Positions 45,690 to 53,920 of a stretch of 64,000 nucleotides of DNA are shown here, one piece after another. The DNA lies in NCBI GenBank assembly GCA_964460035.1, contig CAYWPG010000010.1, positions 33,280 to 97,279 of the forward strand. The letters run 5' to 3'. The position numbers were made by a program, and so were the translations under genes. The notes beneath the pieces were generated by a model. That model did not search any database, was not told where the DNA came from, and saw nothing but the letters and a program-made list of their open reading frames with translations. This DNA is from CAYWPG01 sp964460035. Its GTDB lineage: Bacteria > Pseudomonadota > Gammaproteobacteria > Nitrococcales > AK92. Numbering within the stretch: position 1 is the first letter of the stretch; every line of letters starts with the position of its first letter.

Positions 45690-46562
45690 TCATTTGCGGT
45701 GCAGCCAATTGAGCGGCCAGTGCGTCTTGGGGCGCAATGCGGCGGTTGCCGCCGTGCCCGCCGGCTCGGCGGTAGTGGCCATTAGCGGCAGCTCCATCTG
45801 GGGCAGACGTGGCGGCAAAGAAGACAGCGCTGCGGGGCGCCGGTTACGGACAGCCGTAGTGCGCAGCGGGCGCCGCAAAGGCCTGGGAGCGGCCGGTGCG
45901 GGCAACGCCTCCTGCAAACGCGGCGGCTCGACGTGCTCGCTATCCAGGTCCAGCCGGAATTCGAGTCCGCTCTGGCCGCCGCGGCATTTGAGCAGACGCA
46001 CGCTGGTAGTTTGCTCTTCCCGGCGCAGTTGCAGCCGCAGCGCGGCTGGGGAGGCATGAGCGGCCGCTTCCGTAGGCCGGAACAGCACGCCCCAGCAGCG
46101 GCCGGCTTCGGCCGCCAGTTGCAGGCGGCGCAGGCTGCGCTCGTCGATCTGCCGCGGCCAGGCCAGTACGGCACCGCAGGTGCCGGCGTGCAGCGCTTGC
46201 TCCAGGGCCCACAGCCCTTCCTGGGGCGTGCGCGGATGAACCAGCAGAAGCCGCGACAAGTCGACGCCGCAAGCGGCCAGTGCCGGAGCGTAAGGGATAT
46301 AGGGCGGGGCAACGAGGGCGACCCAGCGCCCGCTGCGGCTCAAGCGGGCCAGCGCCGGCATGAGCAGCCGCAGCTCGCCGATACCGGCCAAATCGTGCAG
46401 CACTTCGGTAAGCGCGCCCAGGGGCCAGCCGCCTCCTGGCAATGCCTGATCTAGCGCTGCAAAGCCGCTGCTGATGTGTTCGAGGCCGGTAGTGCGCGCC
46501 TGCTCGCCGGCACGCCATATGCCCGGTTGCTGCAGGAGTTCGTCGACGGCGTTGCTGCTCAT
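45690..46562 (-). CDS. imuA: ImuA, RecA/SulA-like mutasome protein
   Basis: 290 residues from the ATG at 46562 (SSNAVDELLQQPGIWRAGE). A RecA-like core: FAALDQALPGGGWPLGALTEVLHD resembles the RecA/SulA N-terminal strand-loop region, without a full Walker A motif. ImuA is required for ImuB-DnaE2 dependent mutagenesis in several bacteria. A short motif near the C-terminus (QMELPL) resembles a beta-clamp binding peptide. It is co-directional with lexA (126 bp upstream) and imuB (21 bp downstream); no separate LexA box is visible in the 126-bp gap. Confidence 0.88.
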   Translation of the reverse strand: MSSNAVDELLQQPGIWRAGEQARTTGLEHISSGFAALDQALPGGGWPLGALTEVLHDLAGIGELRLLMPALARLSRSGRWVALVAPPYIPYAPALAACGVDLSRLLLVHPRTPQEGLWALEQALHAGTCGAVLAWPRQIDERSLRRLQLAAEAGRCWGVLFRPTEAAAHASPAALRLQLRREEQTTSVRLLKCRGGQSGLEFRLDLDSEHVEPPRLQEALPAPAAPRPLRRPLRTTAVRNRRPAALSSLPPRLPQMELPLMATTAEPAGTAATAALRPKTHWPLNWLHRK

Positions 46563-46688
46563 GGCCAACCTCGAATAGTTAGAAGTTCTTGTTTTCAGCC
46601 GGCAACCGGGCGGAGAGGGTTCCACTGCGGCTGTCGTTGCGGGCTGTCGGCAACGGTCCGATCCGCCGGGCGGAGCCTGGAGGATTCG

Positions 46689-47282
46689 TTACAGCGGGCG
46701 GATCACGCCGACTCCAAGGCCTTCGATCACGACCGGTTCGCGGCGCAGGTCGACTTCGATGGGCGCAAAGTCCGGGTTCTCGGAGATCAGCCGCACCAGA
46801 TGCCCTTTTCTCTGGAGCCGCTTGACGGTGACCTCGTCTTGGATTCGTGCCACCACGATCTGGCCGTTGCGAGCCTCGGTCGTCTTGTGCACCGCCAGCA
46901 GGTCGCCGTCGAGAATGCCGGCATCGCGCATGCTCATCCCCCGTACCTTGAGCAGGTAATCCGCCCGCGGGGTGAACAGCTCGGCTGCGAGCTCGTAGCG
47001 GCGTTCTATATTTTCCTCGGCAAGAATGGGCACGCCGGCGGCAACCTGGCCTACGACTGGCAATCCGGTTTCCGTCAGCAAGCGGATGCCGCGGGAAGAG
47101 CCCGGCACCAGCTCGATGGCCCCCTTGCGCGCCAGCGCTCTGAGGTGCTCTTCGGCCGCATTGGGAGAGCGGAATCCCAGCGTGCGCGCGATCTCGGCGC
47201 GCGTTGGCGGCATTCCTGTCTCCGCGATGTGCGTGCGAATCAGTTCGAGTATTTCGGCTTGTCTGGCGGTGAGTGTCTTCAT
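46689..47282 (-). CDS. lexA: SOS repressor LexA
   Basis: 197 residues. Winged-helix DNA-binding domain (MPPTRAEIARTLGFRSPNAA, recognition helix at about 24-50), the Ala-Gly self-cleavage site in VGQVAAGVPILAE, catalytic Ser in RGMSMRDAGI and catalytic Lys in VHKTTEA. It represses SOS genes until RecA filaments trigger self-cleavage. A LexA box lies just upstream, so it is autoregulated. It heads the lexA-imuA-imuB operon. The recognition helix has RSPNAAEEHL, close to that of E. coli LexA. Confidence 0.96.
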   Translation of the reverse strand: MKTLTARQAEILELIRTHIAETGMPPTRAEIARTLGFRSPNAAEEHLRALARKGAIELVPGSSRGIRLLTETGLPVVGQVAAGVPILAEENIERRYELAAELFTPRADYLLKVRGMSMRDAGILDGDLLAVHKTTEARNGQIVVARIQDEVTVKRLQRKGHLVRLISENPDFAPIEVDLRREPVVIEGLGVGVIRPL

Positions 47283-47295
47283 GGCACCTCCCTTC

Positions 47296-47311
47296 CTGGT
47301 TATTTATACAG
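47296..47311 (-). promoter_or_regulatory. LexA (SOS) box of the lexA-imuA-imuB operon
   Basis: Read leftward, CTGTATAAATAACCAG is CTGT-N8-CCAG, one mismatch from CTGT-N8-ACAG. It sits 13 bp before the lexA start and overlaps TATAAA, which may be the minus-10. A strong binding site (AAGGGAGG) follows. Confidence 0.85.
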
Positions 47312-47438
47312 TAATGGTCGGGAGGCAAGCAATAGCCGCCGGACTCCCGGAGCGGATGCCGGTTAGGCCGATAAGCTCTTAGCCCCCATTGAAAGGCTGG
47401 GGTAAAATGACCGCCATTCCTGTCCGACCGCACGAGCC

Positions 47439-49652
47439 ATGGTTAGCGTAAACGCCGAGTTCAGCGAGTTACTCAACGACGACAAGCTCGAGTTCGAGAC
47501 TTGGCTGACGCATCTGCCGGTCAGTGTCGGCGAGAGCGAGCGCGAGCTGCTGCACAAGGCCTGGACCACCGCTCGCGAGGAGTATGGCGAGCTGCGCCGG
47601 ACGAGCGGCGAGACCTATTTCACCCATGCGCTGCAGGTGGCAAGCCTGCTTGCCGAGCTGCGGCTCGATGTCGAAACGCTGGTCGCGGCCTTGCTGCACG
47701 ATTTGCCTCCGCTGGGCCGCTTCGATGCCGAGAAAGTAACGCAGGAATTCGGCTCGGGCGTTGCCAGCCTGGTAGGCGGGGTGTCGCGCATGGAAGTAAT
47801 CAACGCGCTGCACGAACGGCCGGACGTGGTGATGCCCGAGTCGGAACACGCCGAAGCGCTGCGCAAGATGCTGCTGGCGATGGCGAAGGATGTCCGCGTG
47901 GTGTTCATTACCCTGGCCGAGCGGCTCGACGATATGCGCAAGCTCAAGCACCGGCCGGCGGCCGAGCAAGAGGCTTTCGCCAGGGAAACCCTGGACCTGT
48001 ATGCGCCGTTGGCGAACCGGCTGGGGCTGTGGCGCTTCAAGTGGGAGCTGGAGGATCTGTGCTTCCGCCACCTGGAGCCGGAGGCCTACAAGCGGATTGC
48101 CCAGATGCTGGCCGAGCGCCGGGTCGATCGCGAGCGCTACATCGCCGAGGTGAGCGAGCAGCTGCGCATGGCGCTGAGCAACGCCGGCATAGAGGCGGAG
48201 GTGCAGGGCCGCCCCAAGCACCTCTACAGCATTTGGCGCAAGATGTGTCGCAAGGGGCTGGGCATAGAGGGGCTGTTCGATATCCGCGCGCTGCGCGTGC
48301 TGGTCAAGGACGTGGCCACCTGCTATGCGGTGCTGGGCGTAGTGCATAGTCTCTGGCGCCATATCCCGAAGGAGTTCGACGATTACATCGCCACTCCCAA
48401 GGAGAACAATTACCGTTCCTTGCATACCGCTGTAGTGGGCCCGGAGGGCAAGACGCTGGAGGTGCAGATCCGTACTTACGAAATGCACCAGCAGGCCGAA
48501 CTGGGCATTGCCGCGCATTGGCGCTACAAGGAAGGCGGCGCGCAGGATCAGTCCTACGAGCAGAAGATCGCCTGGTTGCGGCAAATTCTGGAATGGGGCG
48601 AGGAGGAGGCGCGCGCTGAGGACTTCATCGACCGCTTCAAGGCCGAGGTGTTCGAGGACCGCGTGTACGTAATCAGTCCGCGCGGCGACGTCATCGACTT
48701 GCCCCGCGGCGCGACGCCGCTGGACTATGCCTACCACGTCCACAGCGATATCGGCCATCGCTGCCGCGGCGCCAAGGTCAACGGCCGCATCGTGCCGCTC
48801 ACCTACGAGCTCAAGAGCGGCGAGCAGGTCGAGATTCTTACCGGACGGACCAGCAAGCCCAGCCGCGACTGGCTCAATCCTTCGCTAGGCTATCTGAAGA
48901 GTTCGCGCGCGCGTTCCAAGGTCAGGGCCTGGTTCCGTCAGCAGGATCAGGAACACAATATCGGAGTCGGGCGGGCGGTGCTGGAACGCGAGCTGCACCG
49001 CTTGGGCGTGCAAGACGTCAGCCTGGAGCGGCTGGCGCAAAAGAGCCGCTACCCCAAGGTCGACGACTTCCTGGCGGCCATTGGCCGTAACGATATCACC
49101 GGCAGTCAGATCGCTAACTTGCTGAGCGATCACGTACTGCCGCGCCAGGAAGCGGAAGTGGCGACCCTGACGCCCTCCGCGCCCAGCAAAGCCGAGGGCA
49201 CGGGGGAAGATGTTTCGATCTACGGGGTGGGCAATCTGCTGACGCGGCTGGCTCGTTGTTGCCGCCCGGCGCCGGGTGATCCTATCGTCGGCTTCATTAC
49301 CCGCGGTCAGGGCGTGACCATCCACCGGCGCGATTGCCCCAACCTCGCCAGGCTCTCGGAGCAAGAGGGCGAGCGTCTTATCGAGGTGAGCTGGACGCGG
49401 CGCAGCGAGCGTTATTACCCGGTGGACATCCAGATCGACGCGGTCGACCGTCAGGGCCTGTTGCGCGATGTCTCCGCCGTACTCTCGAATGAGAAGATCA
49501 ACGTACTGGGTGTCAACACGCGCACCGACCCACGCGATCATCGCGCGCGCATGACGCTGACCATGGAGATTCGCGATGTCGCTCAGATGAGCCGCCTGAT
49601 GGATCGCCTGGCCAGCCTGCGCAACGTTCTCGACGTCCGTCGGCGTACCTGA
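47439..49652 (+). CDS. relA: GTP pyrophosphokinase RelA
   Basis: 737 residues. N-terminal pseudo-HD domain: ALLHDLPPLGRF keeps His-Asp but lacks the EDT that follows in active SpoT, so hydrolase activity is unlikely. The synthetase domain carries EFDDYIATPKENNYRSLHT, the ExDD form of monofunctional RelA rather than the RxKD of SpoT. Then come TGS (VYVISPRGDVIDLPRGATPLDYAYHVH, in two parts), a zinc-finger-like LARCCRPAPGDPI and a C-terminal ACT domain. It makes (p)ppGpp on ribosomes with uncharged tRNA. It is divergent from lexA, with about 155 bp between. Confidence 0.94.
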   Translation: MVSVNAEFSELLNDDKLEFETWLTHLPVSVGESERELLHKAWTTAREEYGELRRTSGETYFTHALQVASLLAELRLDVETLVAALLHDLPPLGRFDAEKVTQEFGSGVASLVGGVSRMEVINALHERPDVVMPESEHAEALRKMLLAMAKDVRVVFITLAERLDDMRKLKHRPAAEQEAFARETLDLYAPLANRLGLWRFKWELEDLCFRHLEPEAYKRIAQMLAERRVDRERYIAEVSEQLRMALSNAGIEAEVQGRPKHLYSIWRKMCRKGLGIEGLFDIRALRVLVKDVATCYAVLGVVHSLWRHIPKEFDDYIATPKENNYRSLHTAVVGPEGKTLEVQIRTYEMHQQAELGIAAHWRYKEGGAQDQSYEQKIAWLRQILEWGEEEARAEDFIDRFKAEVFEDRVYVISPRGDVIDLPRGATPLDYAYHVHSDIGHRCRGAKVNGRIVPLTYELKSGEQVEILTGRTSKPSRDWLNPSLGYLKSSRARSKVRAWFRQQDQEHNIGVGRAVLERELHRLGVQDVSLERLAQKSRYPKVDDFLAAIGRNDITGSQIANLLSDHVLPRQEAEVATLTPSAPSKAEGTGEDVSIYGVGNLLTRLARCCRPAPGDPIVGFITRGQGVTIHRRDCPNLARLSEQEGERLIEVSWTRRSERYYPVDIQIDAVDRQGLLRDVSAVLSNEKINVLGVNTRTDPRDHRARMTLTMEIRDVAQMSRLMDRLASLRNVLDVRRRT

Positions 49653-50162
49653 AGCAGTCGATCCGATTTTCCCGTCGTCCCGGCGGCGACTGCGTCGGTA
49701 GCGCATCCCGCTCCTTTGCCGCCAGCGCACCGGACGCCGACGGTTACACCCGCCGCTGCCGCCTTGGCCATCGAGTGCCGTAGCGCCATCTTGTCTTTGC
49801 CGCAATGGCCCCCATGTTGTTCTGCCAGAAGTGGAAGCATAACCGCTGGCCGGCGGAATCCCCGCGCTTTCGTTACCAGCCGGCGTATCGCTGCGCCGGT
49901 CGTAACGGATTCCGCCGCCTACCTGGCCTGAATCCTGGATTGCAACGCCTGTAGCTCATCGCCGGGAGGAGAGTTTCCGCAGCCTGCGATCGCTCTTGGC
50001 GGCGATGTTGGAAACTCGAAACCCCGATCGGCGCCTGGCATGCGGGGCAGCGCCCCTTGCAGCGCAAGCGCCAGGCGGCGGTTTGCCCCGGCAGGCGCAT
50101 AAGTAACGTCCCGCCCCGTTCGGTTAGTCGCAAAAGCTCGTAGCAGCCTGAGGGAGAGCACC
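49653..50162. other. Gene-free stretch after relA
   Basis: 510 bp with no credible gene; frames at 49583-49840 and 49716-49931 have shadow-like composition and no binding sites. I see no tRNA, repeat or clear terminator. The 3' end presumably holds the promoter of the next gene. Confidence 0.4.
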
Positions 50163-51125
50163 ATGCAGGAGCTCGATGTCTACGCTTCGAATCTGACTGA
50201 GATGCTGGCTGCGTTGCCGGCCTGGGCATACGTGCTGCTCACGGCGGCGCTGCTGCTGGTCGCACTGTGGTTCGTGCTGCGGTCGCAGCGGCACTACGAC
50301 GCGCAGCAGTACGAGCAGGAGCACGAGCAGCGCCAGCACGCCGATATTCAGGCATTGCGCAGCGAGGTTTACCTGCCGGCGGCCGAGGCGATTGCGCGCG
50401 CGCAGCAGTTTCTCGCCAAGTTTCCCGGCCGCGACTGGACGCGCGAGGAGGGCGCGGTGGTGGTCGATTACGTCAACGGCGCGCTGGGCAAGCTGCAGGT
50501 CGTTGCCAACGAGCACACCATCCGGGCCACGTCCGCCTTGGCCAACGAGTTCAGCATCTCCTATCTCACGCTAACCGGACGCCAGCGGCCTATGCGCGAC
50601 ATCGAGCAGGAGATCGAGCATCTGGACAGTAAGATCTCGCACATGTCGTATGAGCGCGATCAACTGCTCGGGCACATCACCCGCGCTGCCGGCGAGGGAC
50701 TCGAGGGGCAGGGGATGTGGAACGATCTGAATCTGCGCTTCGACAAGCTGCATCGGCAAATCGCCGCTGCGCTGGATGAGCGCGCTGCCAAGCTGGCGGC
50801 CCGCAACCAGCTCAGGCATGAGCTCGCGTTCCAGGCGGCGCGCTGTTCGCTGAAGCTTGCCAAGCTCGCCGTGCCGGCCTATCTGGCCATCCGTGCGGAG
50901 CTGCAAATGCCTATAGACGAAGATGAGTATCGGAGCCTAGCGCACAGCAACATAGGCGAGTTGGAGCATGCGGTGTCACGTCTGAGCACTAAGAACGTGC
51001 CGACCGCGCCTGCTGCGCCGCCTGGCGGCAGACCGGCGGCGGCCGCTGCGCCGGCCAAGGGGGAAGAGCGCTCCGAGGCAGCGCACGAGCGGAACTTGCG
51101 CATGGTGCTCAAACGCGGCAGCTAG
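50163..51125 (+). CDS. Membrane-anchored coiled-coil protein, unknown
   Basis: 320 residues. One membrane helix near the N-terminus (about 22-40: VLLTAALLLVALWFVL). The cytoplasmic part is mostly helical: DAQQYEQEHEQRQHADIQAL and later HLDSKISHMSYERDQLLGHI look like coiled coil. The C-terminal 50 residues are Ala/Pro/Gly-rich and likely disordered, ending NLRMVLKRGS. A binding site (GAGGGAG) precedes the start. I do not recognise the family. It may tether or organise something at the membrane. Confidence 0.65.
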   Translation: MQELDVYASNLTEMLAALPAWAYVLLTAALLLVALWFVLRSQRHYDAQQYEQEHEQRQHADIQALRSEVYLPAAEAIARAQQFLAKFPGRDWTREEGAVVVDYVNGALGKLQVVANEHTIRATSALANEFSISYLTLTGRQRPMRDIEQEIEHLDSKISHMSYERDQLLGHITRAAGEGLEGQGMWNDLNLRFDKLHRQIAAALDERAAKLAARNQLRHELAFQAARCSLKLAKLAVPAYLAIRAELQMPIDEDEYRSLAHSNIGELEHAVSRLSTKNVPTAPAAPPGGRPAAAAAPAKGEERSEAAHERNLRMVLKRGS

Positions 51126-51239
51126 CCGCTTGCACGCACTCTCGTTCGCCCACAAATCCTGTCCGATCGTAGCCTGCTGCGCTGGCGGTGCTATGCGTAA
51201 CTGTTGGGGCCGGATGCCCCTATTACGGAGAAATTTGTG

Positions 51240-51827
51240 ATGGACACCGAACGCCGCTTGCGCCGGCCTCTGCTTAGTTTTCTAAGCTTCTTCTTCATTG
51301 CATTCGTTGCAGCCGGCGCCCAAGCACAACAACCCATGCAGCCCCTGGAGCCTGACGAGGAGATGCTGCAGCTGGAGATGGAACTGGTCCAACTGCATCA
51401 ACGCCTGGAGGAGATCCAGCAGTCGGCGCTGGCTAATAACCCTGCGCTGAAGGAAGAAGCCGGGCAGTTAGGCGAGCTGATGGTCTCGGTGATGGAGGAA
51501 GAAGGGTTTTCGCCGCAGCAGAACATAGAGCGAATCCATCAGATTCAAGTGCAGCTGCAGCAACCGGGTCTTGAGCCGGAGGATCGTATCCGGCTGATGG
51601 AGGAAGCACAGGCCGAGTACCTGGTGCTGGAGCAGGCGCAGGCGGCCGCCATGGAGCGCGAGGAGGTGCAGGCCGCGCACCAGCGCTTCCAGGAGAATGT
51701 GGTCTCGGCCATGCAACAGGAGGATCCGGAAACGGACGAGATCATCGCCGAATTCACCCGCAAGCAGCAGGAATACGAGCAGCGTGCCGCCGGTGGCCCT
51801 TATACGGGGGCCGCATTGCGGCACTGA
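51240..51827 (+). CDS. Periplasmic helical protein, unknown
   Basis: 195 residues from the ATG at 51240 with GGAG upstream. Signal peptide RRPLLSFLSFFFIAFVAAGAQA (to about 30), followed by an all-helical, Glu/Gln-rich body (EEMLQLEMELVQLHQRLEEI, LMEEAQAEYLVLEQAQAAAM) that looks like a coiled coil. It has no recognised domain. The acidic, glutamine-rich make-up recalls periplasmic chaperone-like or adaptor proteins, but this is only appearance. It lies about 115 bp after the membrane coiled-coil gene on the same strand and could form a unit with it. Confidence 0.65.
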   Translation: MDTERRLRRPLLSFLSFFFIAFVAAGAQAQQPMQPLEPDEEMLQLEMELVQLHQRLEEIQQSALANNPALKEEAGQLGELMVSVMEEEGFSPQQNIERIHQIQVQLQQPGLEPEDRIRLMEEAQAEYLVLEQAQAAAMEREEVQAAHQRFQENVVSAMQQEDPETDEIIAEFTRKQQEYEQRAAGGPYTGAALRH

Positions 51828-52127
51828 CGGCGCGCCATTGGTTTGGCTGGCGGCACCTGGCTGACTCCCTAGGTGCCGTTCGTTGCGGCGGCTGTATCTC
51901 CGCGGCGGCACGAGTTCCGTGCCTGCTGTCCGACCAGGATGGGCAAGTCCATCCATAGCGGCTGTTAATGTCTGCCAGGTGTGTGGGGGATATCCGCGCG
52001 CGCCCACGTCGGCGCGAAATAATTGAGTGCAGACCCTGGGGCTTGCTAGAGTGGGGCGCGATAGCCGTTGCCAGCCCCACCTATGGCGACTGACCGCGTC
52101 CTACAGGAAAACACAAAAGGCGGGAAG
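51828..52127. other. Gene-free stretch
   Basis: 300 bp between the periplasmic-protein gene and the next HIT gene. No convincing gene, repeat or RNA structure. Confidence 0.4.
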
Positions 52128-52559
52128 ATGATGAGCGAGTTCGTTCTGCATCCGAAGTTGGCGGCGGACTGTTTCGTGCTCGGGACTTTCCAGCTTTCGC
52201 AGCTGCTGCTGATGGACGACAGCAACTTCCCATGGTTCATCCTCGTTCCCGCAAGAGCGGGCGTAAGGGAAATCTTCGAGCTGGAAGAGCCGGATCGGAT
52301 TGCTCTTCTCAATGAGTCGGTATCGCTGTCGCGCGCGCTGCAGGCGGCATTCGCCGCTGATAAGCTGAACGTCGCGGCCCTGGGGAATGTGGTTCCCCAG
52401 TTACACATTCATCATATCGTCCGTTATCGGGACGATCCCGCATGGCCGGACCCCGTTTGGGGGAAAGTGCAAAAGCGAGCGTATACCCCGAGGCAGCGGG
52501 AGGATGTCGTTGCGCGCTTGAGGGAGCGGCTCGGCACGGAGCTGGCATGGGCGCATTGA
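52128..52559 (+). CDS. HIT domain protein (QxHxH subgroup)
   Basis: 143 residues from the ATG at 52128 (MSEF may start at 52131). A HIT-like fold with PQLHIHHIVRYRDD in place of the full triad; the first histidine is glutamine, as in a subgroup of bacterial HIT hydrolases. DDSNFPWFILVPARAG and DPAWPDPVWGK are also typical. It probably hydrolyses nucleotide conjugates in the cytoplasm, with substrate unknown. It is not part of an obvious operon. The HIT protein at 32725 belongs to a different subgroup. Confidence 0.85.
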   Translation: MMSEFVLHPKLAADCFVLGTFQLSQLLLMDDSNFPWFILVPARAGVREIFELEEPDRIALLNESVSLSRALQAAFAADKLNVAALGNVVPQLHIHHIVRYRDDPAWPDPVWGKVQKRAYTPRQREDVVARLRERLGTELAWAH

Positions 52560-52742
52560 AGCCTCCGCAACGCGGACTCTGCGCCTCTACCGCACGCCAT
52601 AGCTCGGTGCTCCGGTCATGAAACCGCCTTGCGCGCTCTGATCCACGGCGCATGGCGCAATGGATTTGCCTCGCTACTTCGTGAGCGCGGATGGTTTTGA
52701 TCGCGATAGCGCTCAAGGCTTTCGTGGCTCGAGGGACTCAGG

Positions 52743-53894
52743 ATGAGTACGTTGGAGATACCGGTGGTAAGCGTAGTTCTGCCAGGCGGGGCAGCGTTCG
52801 CTTGGCAACCGGGCCTGCTATGGACACAAATCGCCGCCAGCGTGTTGTTGGCCGCTGCGCTGGTGGCGATTGCCATAGCCGGGCAGCGCCACCTCAGCGT
52901 CAGGGCCGACATACGCCATAGCCTGATAACCGGTTGGGTCGCCTGGACACTGCTGCTGGCGGCCGTCCAGATCGTGAGCATCTGGACCCTATGGTATGCC
53001 CATTACTGGTTGGAAACGCTGGTCATTGCGATTGCCGCGGCGGTGGCATGGTGGGTGGCTCAGCAGCTGTGGACGCAGCCAATCGTGCCGACGGCATCGG
53101 CTGCGCAATCGTTTCAGCGCGACCAGCACGCAGCGGACGAGCAGGCGCATCATGCTTGCACAGAGCAGACATTGCGCCGCCGCATTGCAACGCTTACCGA
53201 AGAGTTGCGGCGTTCGGAGGAGAACCTCGAGCAGTACGCCTACATCGTTTCTCACGATCTGCAGGAGCCGCTGCGCATGGTGGTGGGTTTCACCCAATTG
53301 GTCAGCAAGCGCTACAGCGATCGCCTGGATGACGAAGGGCGGGAGTTCCTCGACCTGACCGTGCAAAGCGCCAGCCGCATGTCGACCATGCTGAGCGATC
53401 TGCTTACGCTGTCCCGAATCGGCCGCGAACCCATTCCCGGTGAGGAGGTCGACCTCAATCGCACCTTGGAGGCGGCGCTGGCGCCGCTGCAACTGCAGCT
53501 CGAAGCGGCCAATGCGCGGCTAGAGGTCGAACCGTTGCCGGTTATCCGCGGCCACGGGGAGCTGCTGAGGCAGGCGTTTCAGCAATTGCTGGAGAATGCC
53601 ATCAAGTTTCGCAGCGAGCGGCCATTGCGGATAAGGGTCTTTGCCGAAGAAAGCGAGCGGGGCTGGAAGCTTTGCGTGCAGGACAACGGCATCGGCCTGG
53701 ATCCCAAGTTCGCCGCACGGATTTTCCAGCCGTTTCAGCGGCTGCATACCGCCAGCGAGTTTCCCGGTACCGGAATAGGCCTTGCGTTGGTGCGGCGTAT
53801 CGCGGAGCGCCACGAGGGTACCGCGGGGGTCGATAGCGTCAGCGGCGAAGGGGCTACTTTCTGGCTGCAGCTTCCGCGCCGCCGCGACAGCTAA
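52743..53894 (+). CDS. Membrane sensor histidine kinase
   Basis: 383 residues. About three membrane helices (about 25-120) without a recognisable periplasmic sensor, then a coiled-coil linker, HisKA domain with phospho-acceptor His in YIVSHDLQEPLRM (about 175) and HATPase with the N-box ENAIKF, G1 DNGIGLDPKF and G2 GTGIGLALVRRI. The HDLQEPL form is common in bacteriophytochrome-type kinases. The cognate regulator is probably the convergent REC-GGDEF-EAL protein at 53921-56422. That is inference from position, with no shared promoter. Confidence 0.87.
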   Translation: MSTLEIPVVSVVLPGGAAFAWQPGLLWTQIAASVLLAAALVAIAIAGQRHLSVRADIRHSLITGWVAWTLLLAAVQIVSIWTLWYAHYWLETLVIAIAAAVAWWVAQQLWTQPIVPTASAAQSFQRDQHAADEQAHHACTEQTLRRRIATLTEELRRSEENLEQYAYIVSHDLQEPLRMVVGFTQLVSKRYSDRLDDEGREFLDLTVQSASRMSTMLSDLLTLSRIGREPIPGEEVDLNRTLEAALAPLQLQLEAANARLEVEPLPVIRGHGELLRQAFQQLLENAIKFRSERPLRIRVFAEESERGWKLCVQDNGIGLDPKFAARIFQPFQRLHTASEFPGTGIGLALVRRIAERHEGTAGVDSVSGEGATFWLQLPRRRDS

Positions 53895-53902
53895 GCGGCG
53901 GC
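53878..53902. terminator. Hairpin at the 3' ends of the convergent kinase and GGDEF-EAL genes
   Basis: An 8-bp stem GCCGCCGC/GCGGCGGC with a 9-nt loop. The loop contains the TAA stop of the kinase gene. Confidence 0.5.
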
Positions 53903-53920
53903 ACGACGGCTCGGACGGAG

